Assembly (NCBI RefSeq): GCF_007970805.1
Contig: NZ_CP042433.1
Coordinates: 2,604,001-2,668,000 of the forward strand
Length of the DNA stretch: 64,000 nt
Reading direction: 5' to 3'
Source: Flavisolibacter ginsenosidimutans
Lineage (GTDB): Bacteria > Bacteroidota > Bacteroidia > Chitinophagales > Chitinophagaceae
In this document: positions 18,305 through 28,018 of the stretch, piece after piece
How the letters are laid out: each line of letters starts with the position of its first letter
How positions within the stretch are numbered: position 1 is the stretch's first letter
Made by a program: the position numbers and the translations under genes
The notes under the pieces: model-generated
Databases searched by the model: none
The model's input: only the letters and a program-made list of their open reading frames with translations
What the model was told of the DNA's origin: nothing

Positions 18305-20293
18305 TTAATACCCAGGATTTTGATAGGCTGCTTTTTCATCGGCACTTGCTTGCATCGCATCAATCTGCCCTTGCGGAATTGGGCGCAAATAATGATGGCT
18401 GTCAATGCTGCGACTTACGGTAACCGGCGTGTGATCTCCCGCAGTACTGCCGCAAATTTGGTAGGTAGAAGCGAAGGCCGTCCATCTTTGTGTACGTATC
18501 AAATCATACCAGCGGTATCCCTCGCCAAAATATTCCCGTGAACGTTCTGCCAGAATATAATCTATATCAACAGTAGCCGGTGTTGCCGCAATCATTGCTG
18601 CACTGTTGTCCTGAATCTTAGCAACGTTGCCGTTGTTGTCAAAACGCCACTTTCCAGCCCGTGCCCGAATTATATTGATTAAACCTCTTGCCGTTCCGTC
18701 ATTGGCGTATGTTCCTGTTACCGCGGTTGTCGTTGCTCCTTTCACAGCCGCTTCCGCAGCAATAAAGAATAACTCCGAAAATTTGGCAATATTGAAAGGA
18801 CGTGTGAGGCCGGCATTCGGATAACCCAATCCCGTACCGTTGTCGGTACGGTATGTACCCAACTTCCAAAGACCAGGATATACCAGCCTGCTAATACCGT
18901 TGGGCGATACAACCCAATCGGCTCGTCCGGGCAATGTTCCTGCCCCTACATTACTGTTGCCTGCACCGCTTGGGTATGTGATTGGCGGAACTGGCTCGTC
19001 ATTCAAGAAAGTTAGAATAGCACTACCCGGCGTGACCGGTAAAAAATTGGAATTGTACAAAGTACTATAAGTAGAAACCGGAGCAGAACCTTTTTGCCAG
19101 TTACCGCGGTAAACGGTTGTGAACGTGCCGTCATAACGGGAGTCATTTGTTTTGTCGGCAAACGTATTTTTAACAACGCCGATTGTGGGACACATCCGGA
19201 TATACGGACGGCCGAGGTGTTGTTCCGCTTCACGCTGTACAGAACTTACGGCCGACCATGTTGTGGGTGAGCTGCTGCTTCTGATATTCGTATAGTTAAA
19301 GGTCATCATCCACACCGCATAATTGTCCTGATTGAGACTGTTAGGACCGTTTCCATCGTAGATGTTGCCACCCGTATAGGTTGAATTTTCCGTATGATCA
19401 GCCCACAACATGATTTCTTTGTTACGATCATTCGTGGCCAGGTTTACATCATAGTAAGTCGGCTGTAAGGCATAATTCGTTCCGGCATTGGTAATACCCG
19501 CCACTGCTAAATTGTAAGCCTGTTGATAATAATATTGGGGATTCTTTCCTGCAGGGTCTGTGCGGTTAGCCACAGCAGGATAGGTAGGAATATTGTTAGG
19601 GTTTTCCAGCCACCATCCGTAAGTCAGATAAGCTTTGGCTAAAAACAAGCGGGCAACCGTTTTGGTAACACCGCCAACTACACGAGGTGCGTCCGGCAGA
19701 TCATTAACCGCTGCCGTCAGATCAGGAAAGATGGCTTTTGTATAAACTTCAGGTACTGTATTTCTCTTTGACGTTCTAACAGCCGACGTATTAAATTTAA
19801 GTTCTCCCGAACCCAGGTCCAGCGCCACTCCACCAAAGGTTTGAACCAGTAGAAAGTAGTCAAATCCGCGGAAGAATTTGGCTTCGGCGAGCAGTGCATT
19901 GGACACACCCAGTTTTCCGCCATTTTCGATAATGCCACTGGCGGTATTGATATCCGAATAAGAAGATCCCCATATCACATCCGCACGGCTGTTACTCGAG
20001 GTTATATTTCCCTGCCCGGAAATGTCCATCACCTTAAAATTCTCGTCTGCACTTTGGGCATACGTTGCTTCATCGGTGCCTGTTTCGCAGGTGTTGTAAT
20101 AATAACCCTGTCCGTATATGGTGCGTAGGTGAGCATATAAAGACGTAACACCCCCCTGCACTCCTTGTGAGGTTTGAAAGTAATCGGGTGTAAAAGTGGC
20201 GCGAGGCTGTTCGTCTAAAATCTTTTTGCATCCGCCTGAAAATATCGCGAGGAAGGCTGATGCCACTATCGTTTTTATTTGTGTGCGTTTCAT
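18305..20293 (-). CDS. SusD/RagB-family surface glycan-binding lipoprotein
   Basis: A 662-residue lipoprotein. The signal peptide ends at the lipobox Cys22 (AIFSGGCKKILDEQP). The typical SusD beginning LDEQPRATFTPDYFQ and the TPR-rich body (AEAKFFRGFDYFLLVQTFGGVAL, FLAKAYLTYGWW) are visible. The C-terminal RagB part contains EAAVKG, INIIRARAGKW and the family end YILAERSREYFGEGYRWYDL. SusD caps the SusC channel and captures oligosaccharides. It starts 12 bp after susC, so it is co-transcribed. It is longer than classical SusD (about 550 residues), as is common in SusD paralogs handling xylans. Ligand specificity is inferred from the locus. Confidence 0.96.
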   Translation of the reverse strand: MKRTQIKTIVASAFLAIFSGGCKKILDEQPRATFTPDYFQTSQGVQGGVTSLYAHLRTIYGQGYYYNTCETGTDEATYAQSADENFKVMDISGQGNITSSNSRADVIWGSSYSDINTASGIIENGGKLGVSNALLAEAKFFRGFDYFLLVQTFGGVALDLGSGELKFNTSAVRTSKRNTVPEVYTKAIFPDLTAAVNDLPDAPRVVGGVTKTVARLFLAKAYLTYGWWLENPNNIPTYPAVANRTDPAGKNPQYYYQQAYNLAVAGITNAGTNYALQPTYYDVNLATNDRNKEIMLWADHTENSTYTGGNIYDGNGPNSLNQDNYAVWMMTFNYTNIRSSSSPTTWSAVSSVQREAEQHLGRPYIRMCPTIGVVKNTFADKTNDSRYDGTFTTVYRGNWQKGSAPVSTYSTLYNSNFLPVTPGSAILTFLNDEPVPPITYPSGAGNSNVGAGTLPGRADWVVSPNGISRLVYPGLWKLGTYRTDNGTGLGYPNAGLTRPFNIAKFSELFFIAAEAAVKGATTTAVTGTYANDGTARGLINIIRARAGKWRFDNNGNVAKIQDNSAAMIAATPATVDIDYILAERSREYFGEGYRWYDLIRTQRWTAFASTYQICGSTAGDHTPVTVSRSIDSHHYLRPIPQGQIDAMQASADEKAAYQNPGY

Positions 20294-20305
20294 GTTCGTG
20301 CTGTT

Positions 20306-23300
20306 TTAAAATGACAGGTTAAGGCCAAGGATATAGTTACGGGTTGACGGCGTGTTTGTACCGATTGTCAGAAAGCGCCGCGGATAACTAGTTACTGCCT
20401 GATTTTCGTTGCCGTACGAATTGGTTTCCGGATCCATGCCCGATTCGTCGTGGTATGGAGAGAACAGTACAAAAGGGTTTTGCACCGTGGCGTACATCCG
20501 CAACCTGAGATTTGAGCCTTTAAGCAGGCTATGATTGAAATCGTAGCCGAGTGTGATGGTGCGGATTTTTAGGTAGGAGGCGCTGAAGTAGCCCAAGGTG
20601 GTGCCGTATCTTGGATTGTCGCCGCTTATATTAACGCCGGGTCTTGGGTATTTGGCGTCGGTATTCTCAGGCGTCCAGTAATCGATCTTCACGTTGTTCC
20701 GGCGCCCTGTTTCCAGGTTGAGGTAGCCGTTCGAGTTGTACAGGGTACTGATAAGAATGCCGCCGCTTTTGAAAACACCCACTGTACTCAGGTCAAATCC
20801 TTTGTAAGCCACTCTTGTATTAAAGCCACCTTCAAAATTAGGATCCACGTCAATAATTTGCCTGTCGGCTGTTCCGATGGCCCGCAAGGGTTTTCCGTTG
20901 GCATCGTACCCGCCGGTGTACAACACTTTTATCATGCCTACTTTATAACCCGGTTCTAAAATGTTCATGTAATTATCCGCACTGTCCTTGGCTGTTGACC
21001 AAAGGCCGATTTTTTTATAATCGAAAATGGAATTGATGTTATGGCCTACAAACCAGGAATTACCCTCATCCCGTTGAGATCCGTCCGCAAGGGCCACCAA
21101 CTTGTTCCGGTTTGCATAGATGTTGAAACCAGCTTCCCATGTCCAGCCGTTCACGTTATTGAGAATCGTTCCGTTAAGACTCAATTCGATTCCTTTGTTT
21201 TGCGTTTTTCCTACGTTCTGTACGACACTGCCTACACCCGAAGTAGGCGGTAAACTAACACTTTGCAGAATGCCTTCCGTTTTTGTAATGTAGTATTCAA
21301 TGGTTCCTGTCAGCCGGTTACGAAACAGGCCAAAGTCTATACCCAGGTTCAGCGTTTTGGAATACTCCCAGCTTAGGCCAGGATTGGGTAATTGAGATAC
21401 ATAATAACCAATAGCATAACTAGAACCGAAATTGTACGGCCGCTGGGATAAGGCGCCGAGCGTCGAATAAACAGGCACCGCCTGGTTGGAAGTTTGACCG
21501 AAGCCTGCCCGCAACTTCAGGGCATTAAGCGGCGTGATACCTTTCATGAATGATTCGTTGGCTACGTTCCAACCAACGGAAGCAGCAGGATAGGTATGCC
21601 ATTTATTTCCCGGAGCGAGCCTTGATGAAGCATCGGAGCGTACGATAGCCGTTAAGAAGTACCGGTTGTCATACGAGTAAATTACACGGCCCATGTACGA
21701 CATTAAACCAGACTGCTGATAGGTTCCCTGGTTAACTGTTACGTTCGTGGCAAGTGCTGATCCCAGGTTATAAAATTGAAACGCTTCATTTGGAATATCG
21801 GTGGCGGACAAAGACGAGCCATTTACCTTAGTTTGCTCAGCGGAGTAAAGGCCTAGTACGCTGATATTGCTCTTACCAAAAGAACGGTCATACGATAATA
21901 TGTTCTCAATCGTCCAGTGGTAGGTTTGCGTATTGCTGATGCTGGCGCTCGACACTGCCGTCGGATTGGTATTCACGACGCCAGCACCCGTAAAACCGCC
22001 GTTGTTGCTTTGAATAAAATCTCCACCTACGTTCAACCGGTATTTCAAACCTTTTACCCAAGGAACGCTTACTTCACCATACAGGGAGTTATACGTTGCA
22101 AAGCCTCTTGTTTGGTTTAGCCAAGTGCCCGCATCATTCAAACTATCGATCCTGTCTTTTGTAAGCACGTATGCCTGATCCGGTCCCGAGAACGCTGTTG
22201 TTTTCAATACACCGTTCGGGTTATACAGGTTAATTAAAGGAGACGAACTCAGATTACCGTATAAACCTATCTGGTTGCCCTCGCTCAGGTTATAATTGCT
22301 GTTTGACGTGAAGCCGAAGCGGAAATAATCACCAACCTGTTGGTCAACGGAACCCTTGATAGAGTAACGGGTGTATTTCTGTGACGGGATAAGGCCTTGG
22401 TTCTGATAATATCCCAGTCCGAAGGTATAACTGCCTTGCTGGCTGCCGCCTACCATGCTAACGCTATGGTCTGTGACGAGACCATTCCGGAAAAGCAGGT
22501 CCTGCCAGTCTGTGTTTATGTTATCGCTCTCGTCTAAGCTGTTTGGATATAAGTTGTTTGCTGCTTTACGCAAGGCCGCAAACTCCGGCCCGTTCATCAT
22601 GGGGTATTTGGCAAACAGGGTTTGTAAACCCGTGTATGCGTTATACGATATCCTGGGCTTTTGTCCTCTCTGGCCCCTGTTGGTCGTCACTAAAATAACA
22701 CCGTTGGCTCCCCTGGAGCCGTAAATGGCGGTGGCCGAAGCATCCTTCAAGATGTCCACGCTCTTGATGTCATTTGGATTGATGTCGCCAATTGACCCGA
22801 TAAAGGGTATACCGTCAAGAACGACCAGCGGATCGTTGCTGCCCGTTAGCGAACGATCGCCGCGGATGCGGATTTGCATCGTGGCACCGGGCCGGGTGGA
22901 TGTTTGTGAAATGTCAACACCTGCAATACGTCCTTGCAAGGCTTGCGAAATGTTGGGCGTGGGTACGTCCCGCAGCTTCTCGCCCCCAATAGAAGCAACA
23001 GAACCCGTAACGGCTTCTTTTTTCTGGGTGCCGTAACCAATTACCACCACTTGTTCCAGATCGGTACTCGTAGCAGTTAACGTGACGTTGTGGTTGGCTT
23101 GGTTTGCAATTGAAATTTCTTTAGTAGGATAGCCTACAGAAGAAACCTCCAAGGTCCCGTTAACGGGAGCCACGATCTGGTATTCCCCGTTGGCGTTGGT
23201 GGAGGTTCCCGTCGTTGTACCTTTTACGACAACAGAAGCACCCACGACAGGCTGCGCCTTTTCGTCAACGATGCGGCCGCGCACAGTAATGGTTCTCTGT

Positions 23301-23425
23301 GCCAGCGCTGTAAAAACAAAGAATAACGAGAAGAGTAAAAGCAAACCGGTTGCTTTTACGTTTCCGAAAATCAGCGTGTATCGGTGCGCCGGTTTTGGAG
23401 GGTTTTGTGTAACCGAAATTTTCAT
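20306..23425 (-). CDS. SusC/RagA-family TonB-dependent receptor of the xylan locus
   Basis: A complete 1039-residue outer-membrane receptor. An N-terminal hydrophobic signal (LLLFSLFFVFTALAQ) is followed by a carboxypeptidase-regulatory-like domain (about residues 45-130, GRIVDEKAQPVVGASVVVKG). The SusC signature VVVIGYGTQKKEAVTGSV comes next, then a plug with DGIPFIGSIGDINPND and YGSRGANGVILVTT, and a 22-strand barrel ending in the aromatic motif ILGLNLSF. It lies divergent from lacI with 411 bp between the start codons. It imports xylan oligosaccharides by inference from the neighbouring enzymes. An unusual amphipathic extension (about 30 residues) precedes the signal's hydrophobic core, and a later start may be used. 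Confidence 0.95.
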   Translation of the reverse strand: MKISVTQNPPKPAHRYTLIFGNVKATGLLLLFSLFFVFTALAQRTITVRGRIVDEKAQPVVGASVVVKGTTTGTSTNANGEYQIVAPVNGTLEVSSVGYPTKEISIANQANHNVTLTATSTDLEQVVVIGYGTQKKEAVTGSVASIGGEKLRDVPTPNISQALQGRIAGVDISQTSTRPGATMQIRIRGDRSLTGSNDPLVVLDGIPFIGSIGDINPNDIKSVDILKDASATAIYGSRGANGVILVTTNRGQRGQKPRISYNAYTGLQTLFAKYPMMNGPEFAALRKAANNLYPNSLDESDNINTDWQDLLFRNGLVTDHSVSMVGGSQQGSYTFGLGYYQNQGLIPSQKYTRYSIKGSVDQQVGDYFRFGFTSNSNYNLSEGNQIGLYGNLSSSPLINLYNPNGVLKTTAFSGPDQAYVLTKDRIDSLNDAGTWLNQTRGFATYNSLYGEVSVPWVKGLKYRLNVGGDFIQSNNGGFTGAGVVNTNPTAVSSASISNTQTYHWTIENILSYDRSFGKSNISVLGLYSAEQTKVNGSSLSATDIPNEAFQFYNLGSALATNVTVNQGTYQQSGLMSYMGRVIYSYDNRYFLTAIVRSDASSRLAPGNKWHTYPAASVGWNVANESFMKGITPLNALKLRAGFGQTSNQAVPVYSTLGALSQRPYNFGSSYAIGYYVSQLPNPGLSWEYSKTLNLGIDFGLFRNRLTGTIEYYITKTEGILQSVSLPPTSGVGSVVQNVGKTQNKGIELSLNGTILNNVNGWTWEAGFNIYANRNKLVALADGSQRDEGNSWFVGHNINSIFDYKKIGLWSTAKDSADNYMNILEPGYKVGMIKVLYTGGYDANGKPLRAIGTADRQIIDVDPNFEGGFNTRVAYKGFDLSTVGVFKSGGILISTLYNSNGYLNLETGRRNNVKIDYWTPENTDAKYPRPGVNISGDNPRYGTTLGYFSASYLKIRTITLGYDFNHSLLKGSNLRLRMYATVQNPFVLFSPYHDESGMDPETNSYGNENQAVTSYPRRFLTIGTNTPSTRNYILGLNLSF

Positions 23426-23836
23426 AAATAAATTTTTAGCTCTTTAAATAAAACGGTCAACAGAGAAAACTTTCAACGGGGCGGAAAGAGGTAGAAGCGA
23501 AAGCAGATGGAAGCTATGGACGGGAATTATTTGCAAGGCAGAAAGGCGAAGGCTTCTCAGCCGCTGCTTCCCAATTCATTTTTGGTGACGCGGAAAAAGT
23601 GCAATAAAAAGGGCCGAAAAACAGGCCGTAAAAACAACGAGCACCTTGTAGCAGCGCAAGGCAGCGGGTTTTGAAAATTTAGCAGCATGATTCGTTAGTT
23701 TATTTCACAAAAGCAAGTTGAGAAAGCGCAATCCGGCAACTAATGTAAAAACATTTTCAATTCATGCAACCGATTGCATAGAATTTTTTTTTTTGCGACA
23801 ATCCTTTAGCTTTACTCATCACACGTAAACGATTGT
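23426..23836. other. Divergent promoter region of susC and lacI
   Basis: A 411-bp intergenic stretch without genes. It should hold the promoters of the left arm (susCD) and of lacI. The only clear element is the LacI-type palindrome at 23764-23779. T- and A-rich tracts occur around 23780-23800 and 23690-23720. Confidence 0.6.
23764..23779. promoter_or_regulatory. Candidate LacI-family operator upstream of lacI
   Basis: ATGCAACCGATTGCAT has 6-bp inverted arms (ATGCAA/TTGCAT) around a central CCGA. A CG step at the centre is typical of LacI-family operators. It lies 58 bp upstream of the lacI start in the susC/lacI divergent region. A second copy with the same TGCAAnCGATTGCA core is inside the GH67 gene. 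Confidence 0.6.
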
Positions 23837-24868
23837 ATGGCGAACGATAAAGAAGTCACCATCTACGACATTGCCAAAAAGCTCAACATCTCACCCGCCA
23901 CCGTGAGCCGTGGCTTGCAAGACCACCCTGCCATCAGCAAGAAAACGAAGAAGAAGATCATCGAAGCCGTTGACAAACTCGGATACCGTACCAATCATTT
24001 TGCCCGCAACCTTCGCCAGCAGGAAACAAAAACCATCGGCGTGATGGTGCACGAATTGAACTCCAATTTCATTACTTCGGTATTAGCAGGCATTGAGAAA
24101 GTAACCACGGAAGCCGGGTATGATTTAATCATTGCACACTCGTCGGAGAGTATGAAAAAAGAAGCGGCCAATGCCAAAAACCTTTTTCACAAACGCGTAG
24201 ATGGCCTGATCGCTTCGTTGTCGTTTGACACTACGAACCTGGATCATTTTGCACCCTTTAAAAGCAAAAACGTTCCATTGGTTTTCTTTGACCGTGTAGA
24301 GCAGGACGGGCACAACACGGTTGTCATCATTGACAACGCCAAGTGCGGCTACGAGGCCACCAGCCACCTGATTGAGCAGGGCTGCAAACGCATTGCGCAC
24401 ATCACGTCGAGCTTGCAGCGAAACGTTTACTCGCAACGTTTTAAAGGATACAAAGATGCCTTGTTTGACCACGAGCTGCCTTTTGACAAAAAGCTGCTCA
24501 TTGTGGCTGATTTAAGCGAAGCCGCAGCCGTAGCATCGGCTGATAAGATACTGGCAATGAAGCCGCGGCCCGATGGTCTCTTTATTACGAATGATTTTGT
24601 GGCCGCCGTGGTCATGCGCACCTTAAAAGAGGCCGGCGTGAAAATACCAAAAGACATTGCCGTAGTGGGTTTTAACAACGACGCCATCGGCAAATTAATT
24701 GAGCCGCAACTGACCACTATTAATTATCCGGGTAAAGACATTGGTGAGATTGCGGCACGCCATCTTATTAATCACCTAAAAGGCCTCGGCACCTTGCAAC
24801 AAACCAATACCATCATTGTGCGTTCGGATTTAATTGTGCGTAAGTCGTCGCTAAAAAAAGGCCGCTAA
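23837..24868 (+). CDS. LacI-family transcriptional regulator
   Basis: A 343-residue regulator. The N-terminal LacI helix-turn-helix occupies residues 7-55 (VTIYDIAKKLNISPATVSRG ... KLGYRTNHFARNLR). A periplasmic-binding-protein-like effector domain follows (TIGVMVHELNSNFITSVLAGIE to the end), which should bind a sugar. It is transcribed divergently from susC and is the first gene of the right arm, 20 bp before GH67. A palindrome at 23764-23779 and a copy inside the GH67 gene are candidate operators. It probably represses both arms until xylose, xylobiose or glucuronate is present (inference). Confidence 0.95.
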   Translation: MANDKEVTIYDIAKKLNISPATVSRGLQDHPAISKKTKKKIIEAVDKLGYRTNHFARNLRQQETKTIGVMVHELNSNFITSVLAGIEKVTTEAGYDLIIAHSSESMKKEAANAKNLFHKRVDGLIASLSFDTTNLDHFAPFKSKNVPLVFFDRVEQDGHNTVVIIDNAKCGYEATSHLIEQGCKRIAHITSSLQRNVYSQRFKGYKDALFDHELPFDKKLLIVADLSEAAAVASADKILAMKPRPDGLFITNDFVAAVVMRTLKEAGVKIPKDIAVVGFNNDAIGKLIEPQLTTINYPGKDIGEIAARHLINHLKGLGTLQQTNTIIVRSDLIVRKSSLKKGR

Positions 24869-24888
24869 ACTTCTTTTGTTCTTGCTGT

Positions 24889-27018
24889 ATGAAACCGCTT
24901 TTACTTTTTCTTTTCTTCATGCAAGCGATTGCACTAAAAGCCGAGGACGGCTACCGGCTCTGGCTGCGTTACGACAAGATTGACGACGCGGCATTGCTGC
25001 AACAATACAGAAGTCAAATTGGTTCTGTTTCTTTCGAAAACACATCACCTACGTTAAGCATTGCGAAAAAGGAATTGCTCACCGGTCTTGAAGGTTTGCT
25101 GAACAAAAAAATTACCGGAGGGAAATCAATCAACAACAGAATCGTTGTTTTGTTGAAGCCAAAAGAAAGTGGCGGAAAGACAACCGCTGACTACAATCCA
25201 TTAGGCAAAGAAGGGTTTTCAATCCTTACAATTGACAAAACAAAAAACATCATTGTCATAACAGCCAATACGGACATTGGCTGCCTGTACGGCGTGTTTC
25301 ATTTTCTTCGCTTGCTACAAACACATCAAAGCATACAAAATCTAAACATCACCAGTGTTCCAAAAATTCAAAACCGCATTTTAAATCATTGGGACAATTT
25401 GAACCGCCACGTTGAACGCGGCTACGCAGGTCTTTCTATCTTCAACTGGCACGAACTGCCCGGCTACATTGACCAACGCTACATTGATTACGCAAGAGCC
25501 AACGCATCCATCGGCATCAACGGAACAGTGCTCACAAACGTAAACGCAAACGCATTGGTTCTGACGAAAGATTATTTGCAGAAAGTAAAAGCACTCGCCG
25601 ATGTGTTTCGTCCGTACGGTTTGAAAGTTTATCTCACGGCCCGTTTCAGTGCACCGATTGAAATGGGTGGGTTAAAAACAGCCGACCCGTTGAACGATTC
25701 GGTGCGCCTGTGGTGGAAAGCCAAAGCCGATGAAATCTATGCACTCATTCCCGACTTTGGCGGCTTTTTGGTAAAAGCCAACAGCGAAGGACAACCCGGC
25801 CCGCAGAATTACGGACGAACACACGCCGACGGCGCGAATATGTTGGCAGATGCGGTGGTGCCGCACGGCGGCATCGTCATGTGGCGGGCGTTCGTGTACA
25901 GCAACGAAACACCCGAAGACCGTTTCAAGCAAGCGTATAATGAATTTAAACCGCTTGATGGAAAGTTTCGAAAAAACGTGTTGCTGCAAGTCAAGAACGG
26001 TCCCATCGATTTTCAACCACGCGAACCTTTTTCGCCCTTGTTTGGTGCAATGCCGCAAACGCCGTTGATGATGGAATACCAAATTACACAAGAGTATTTC
26101 GGACAAGGAACACACCTTGTTTACGAAGCGCCGTTGTTTAAAGAAGTGCTGGATGCAGACACGTATGCGAGTGGAAAAGGTTCAACCGTGGCAAAAGTGA
26201 TTGATGGCAGTTTGCAGAATTATTCTATTACCGGCATGGCCGGTGTGGCCAACATTGGCAACGAACGAAACTGGACGAACCATCCATTTGGTCAGGCCAA
26301 CTGGTATGCTTTCGGAAGGCTTGCATGGAATCACGATCTTTCTTCTGCGCAAATTGCCGACGAATGGATACGGCAAACCTTCGGCAACGAGGCAAAGCTT
26401 GTGAGCACAATTAAAAACATGATGCTTGCTTCACGCGAAGCCGTAGTAAATTACATGACGCCGTTGGGCCTTGCGCACATCATGGGCACGGGCCATCATT
26501 ACGGTCCGGCGCCGTGGGTGAGCAATGCGGGCAGAGCCGACTGGAACCCGGTTTATTATCACCGTGCGGACAGCTTTGGCATTGGCTTTAATCGCACCGC
26601 AACGGGCAGCAATGCGCTGGCGCAATACGCACCGGAAGTGCAAAAACAATGGAATGATTCGAACACTTGCGACGAAAAGTTTCTGCTGTGGTTTCATCAC
26701 GTAAGTTGGCAGCACAAAATGAATTCGGGAAGAAACTTATGGAACGAACTCTGTGCAAAATACCAGCAAGGCGTGGACACGGTAAGATGGATGCAACAGC
26801 AATGGAGTAGCCTGAAAAACTTTGTTGACGAAGAACGGTTTAAGCAAGTGCAAATGTTTTTAACCGTCCAGGAAAAAGACGCCGAATGGTGGCGGGATGC
26901 GTGCTTGCTTTACTTTGGAACGTTTTCAAAAATGCCCTTGCCAATTAACTACGAAAAGCCCGGCCATACCCTTGATTACTACAAAAGTTTAAAGTTTCCG
27001 TTCGCGCCGGGTAATTAG
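24889..27018 (+). CDS. GH67 alpha-glucuronidase, exported
   Basis: A 709-residue GH67 enzyme that removes 4-O-methyl-glucuronic acid from the non-reducing end of aldouronic acids released from glucuronoxylan. A signal peptide (LLLFLFFMQAIALKA) precedes an N-terminal sandwich domain, the TIM-barrel (NRILNHWDNLNRHVERGYAG) and a C-terminal helical domain. Catalytic residues line up with family positions: general acid E300 in ANSEGQPGP, and D374 (KNGPIDFQ) with E402 (ITQEYFG) as water-activating pair. The 28-residue spacing of D374 and E402 agrees with the known family spacing. It follows lacI by 20 bp. A LacI-type operator core lies at 24920-24933 within the signal-peptide codons. Confidence 0.95.
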   Translation: MKPLLLFLFFMQAIALKAEDGYRLWLRYDKIDDAALLQQYRSQIGSVSFENTSPTLSIAKKELLTGLEGLLNKKITGGKSINNRIVVLLKPKESGGKTTADYNPLGKEGFSILTIDKTKNIIVITANTDIGCLYGVFHFLRLLQTHQSIQNLNITSVPKIQNRILNHWDNLNRHVERGYAGLSIFNWHELPGYIDQRYIDYARANASIGINGTVLTNVNANALVLTKDYLQKVKALADVFRPYGLKVYLTARFSAPIEMGGLKTADPLNDSVRLWWKAKADEIYALIPDFGGFLVKANSEGQPGPQNYGRTHADGANMLADAVVPHGGIVMWRAFVYSNETPEDRFKQAYNEFKPLDGKFRKNVLLQVKNGPIDFQPREPFSPLFGAMPQTPLMMEYQITQEYFGQGTHLVYEAPLFKEVLDADTYASGKGSTVAKVIDGSLQNYSITGMAGVANIGNERNWTNHPFGQANWYAFGRLAWNHDLSSAQIADEWIRQTFGNEAKLVSTIKNMMLASREAVVNYMTPLGLAHIMGTGHHYGPAPWVSNAGRADWNPVYYHRADSFGIGFNRTATGSNALAQYAPEVQKQWNDSNTCDEKFLLWFHHVSWQHKMNSGRNLWNELCAKYQQGVDTVRWMQQQWSSLKNFVDEERFKQVQMFLTVQEKDAEWWRDACLLYFGTFSKMPLPINYEKPGHTLDYYKSLKFPFAPGN
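24920..24933. promoter_or_regulatory. Candidate intragenic LacI operator in GH67
   Basis: TGCAAGCGATTGCA lies 31 bp after the GH67 start codon and encodes part of the signal peptide (Met-Gln-Ala-Ile-Ala). It matches the TGCAAnCGATTGCA core of the candidate operator upstream of lacI. Two such sites about 1.15 kb apart could act together, but a chance match in coding sequence is possible. Confidence 0.35.
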
Positions 27019-27111
27019 TCTGAGCCACGATTTGCGTAGATGAAAAGATTTTGTAGAAATGATCCTGTGAATCGTTTAATCTCCTCAAATCATGTTTCAG
27101 AAAATTGCCGG

Positions 27112-27185
27112 ATAGACTTACCGAATGCACAAGAGTGCGACGCAACGGAAGCCAAATGGATGTTCTGACTTCTGGCCCATAAAAA
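27112..27185 (-). repeat. Dispersed intergenic repeat, copy b
   Basis: Second copy, on the minus strand between GH67 and the SDR. It carries TTTTTATGGGCCAGAAG, the core TTGCGTCGCACTCTTGTGC and the end CGGTAAGTCTATC, the last also present in copy e. Confidence 0.8.
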
Positions 27186-27238
27186 CAAAGCACAAATCGA
27201 ACAGTGATTCTATACGTGAAAAAAAATTCGTGTTTAAA

Positions 27239-27988
27239 ATGAATACAGAACAAAACAAAGTAGCGATTGTTACCGGCGGTGGTTCGGGACTGGGACTGGC
27301 CATTGCAAAAAAATTTACGGAGAACGGCATCATTACCGTTATCGTTGGGCGGGACGAACAAAAGCTGAAAACAGCAAAAGAACAGTTGGGCGAGTTGTGC
27401 GAAACGATTCAATGTGATTTAAGCGATTTGCCTGCTATCCCAAAATTGGTGCAAGACGTTGTCGAGCGTTTTGGCAAGATTGACATCCTGGTGAACAACG
27501 CCGGCATCAACTTGAAAAAAGAATTTACCGAAGTAACGGATGAAGAATTTCTGCGCATCCTTCACACCAATGTGTGTTCGGTGTTTGCCATCAGTCGCGA
27601 AGCAGTAAAGCACATGAAGGAAGCGGGCAGCGGAAGTATCATCAACATCAGTTCAATGGCGGCGCAATACGGCCTGCCAAAAGTGATTGCGTACAGCGCA
27701 AGCAAAACAGCGATTGACGGCATGACAAGAGCGATGGCGGTGGAATTGTCGCCCTTTGGCATTCGCACCAACGCCATTGCGCCGGGCTTTATTTACAGCG
27801 ACATGACGGCCACAGCCCTCAACAGCGATCCCGAACGAAAGGCCAAAGTTTTTTCGCGTACGCCCATGGGCAAAATGGGTCAGCCCGAAGATGTTGGCGA
27901 AGCCGCTTATTACCTTGCTACCGATGCCTCGAAATACGTAACCGGCGTGGTGCTGCCGGTGGACGGCGGCAACTCCATTGGTTTCTGA
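27239..27988 (+). CDS. SDR-family oxidoreductase, possible fructuronate/mannonate dehydrogenase
   Basis: A 249-residue classical SDR of the KduD/gluconate-5-dehydrogenase-like branch. The cofactor motif TGGGSGLG is at residues 12-19, NNAG at about 87, and catalytic Ser-Tyr-Lys in INISS and AYSASK at about 137 and 150-154. The C-terminal PVDGGNSIGF is typical. The start at 27239 is the ATG before the first conserved strand (NKVAIVTGG); an upstream ATG at 27125 lies inside the dispersed repeat. It sits between GH67 and GH115. In glucuronate catabolism fructuronate must be reduced to mannonate before UxuA, and no classical UxuB occurs in the window. This SDR is the best local candidate (inference). 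Confidence 0.85.
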   Translation: MNTEQNKVAIVTGGGSGLGLAIAKKFTENGIITVIVGRDEQKLKTAKEQLGELCETIQCDLSDLPAIPKLVQDVVERFGKIDILVNNAGINLKKEFTEVTDEEFLRILHTNVCSVFAISREAVKHMKEAGSGSIINISSMAAQYGLPKVIAYSASKTAIDGMTRAMAVELSPFGIRTNAIAPGFIYSDMTATALNSDPERKAKVFSRTPMGKMGQPEDVGEAAYYLATDASKYVTGVVLPVDGGNSIGF

Positions 27989-28018
27989 ACGGTGAGTTGA
28001 AAAGATTAAAAGACGACG

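Noticed and set aside
23837..24868. Two-component or hybrid sensor regulator of the xylan locus
   Set aside because: Looked for because it is common in Bacteroidota PULs; only the LacI and IclR regulators were found in the window.
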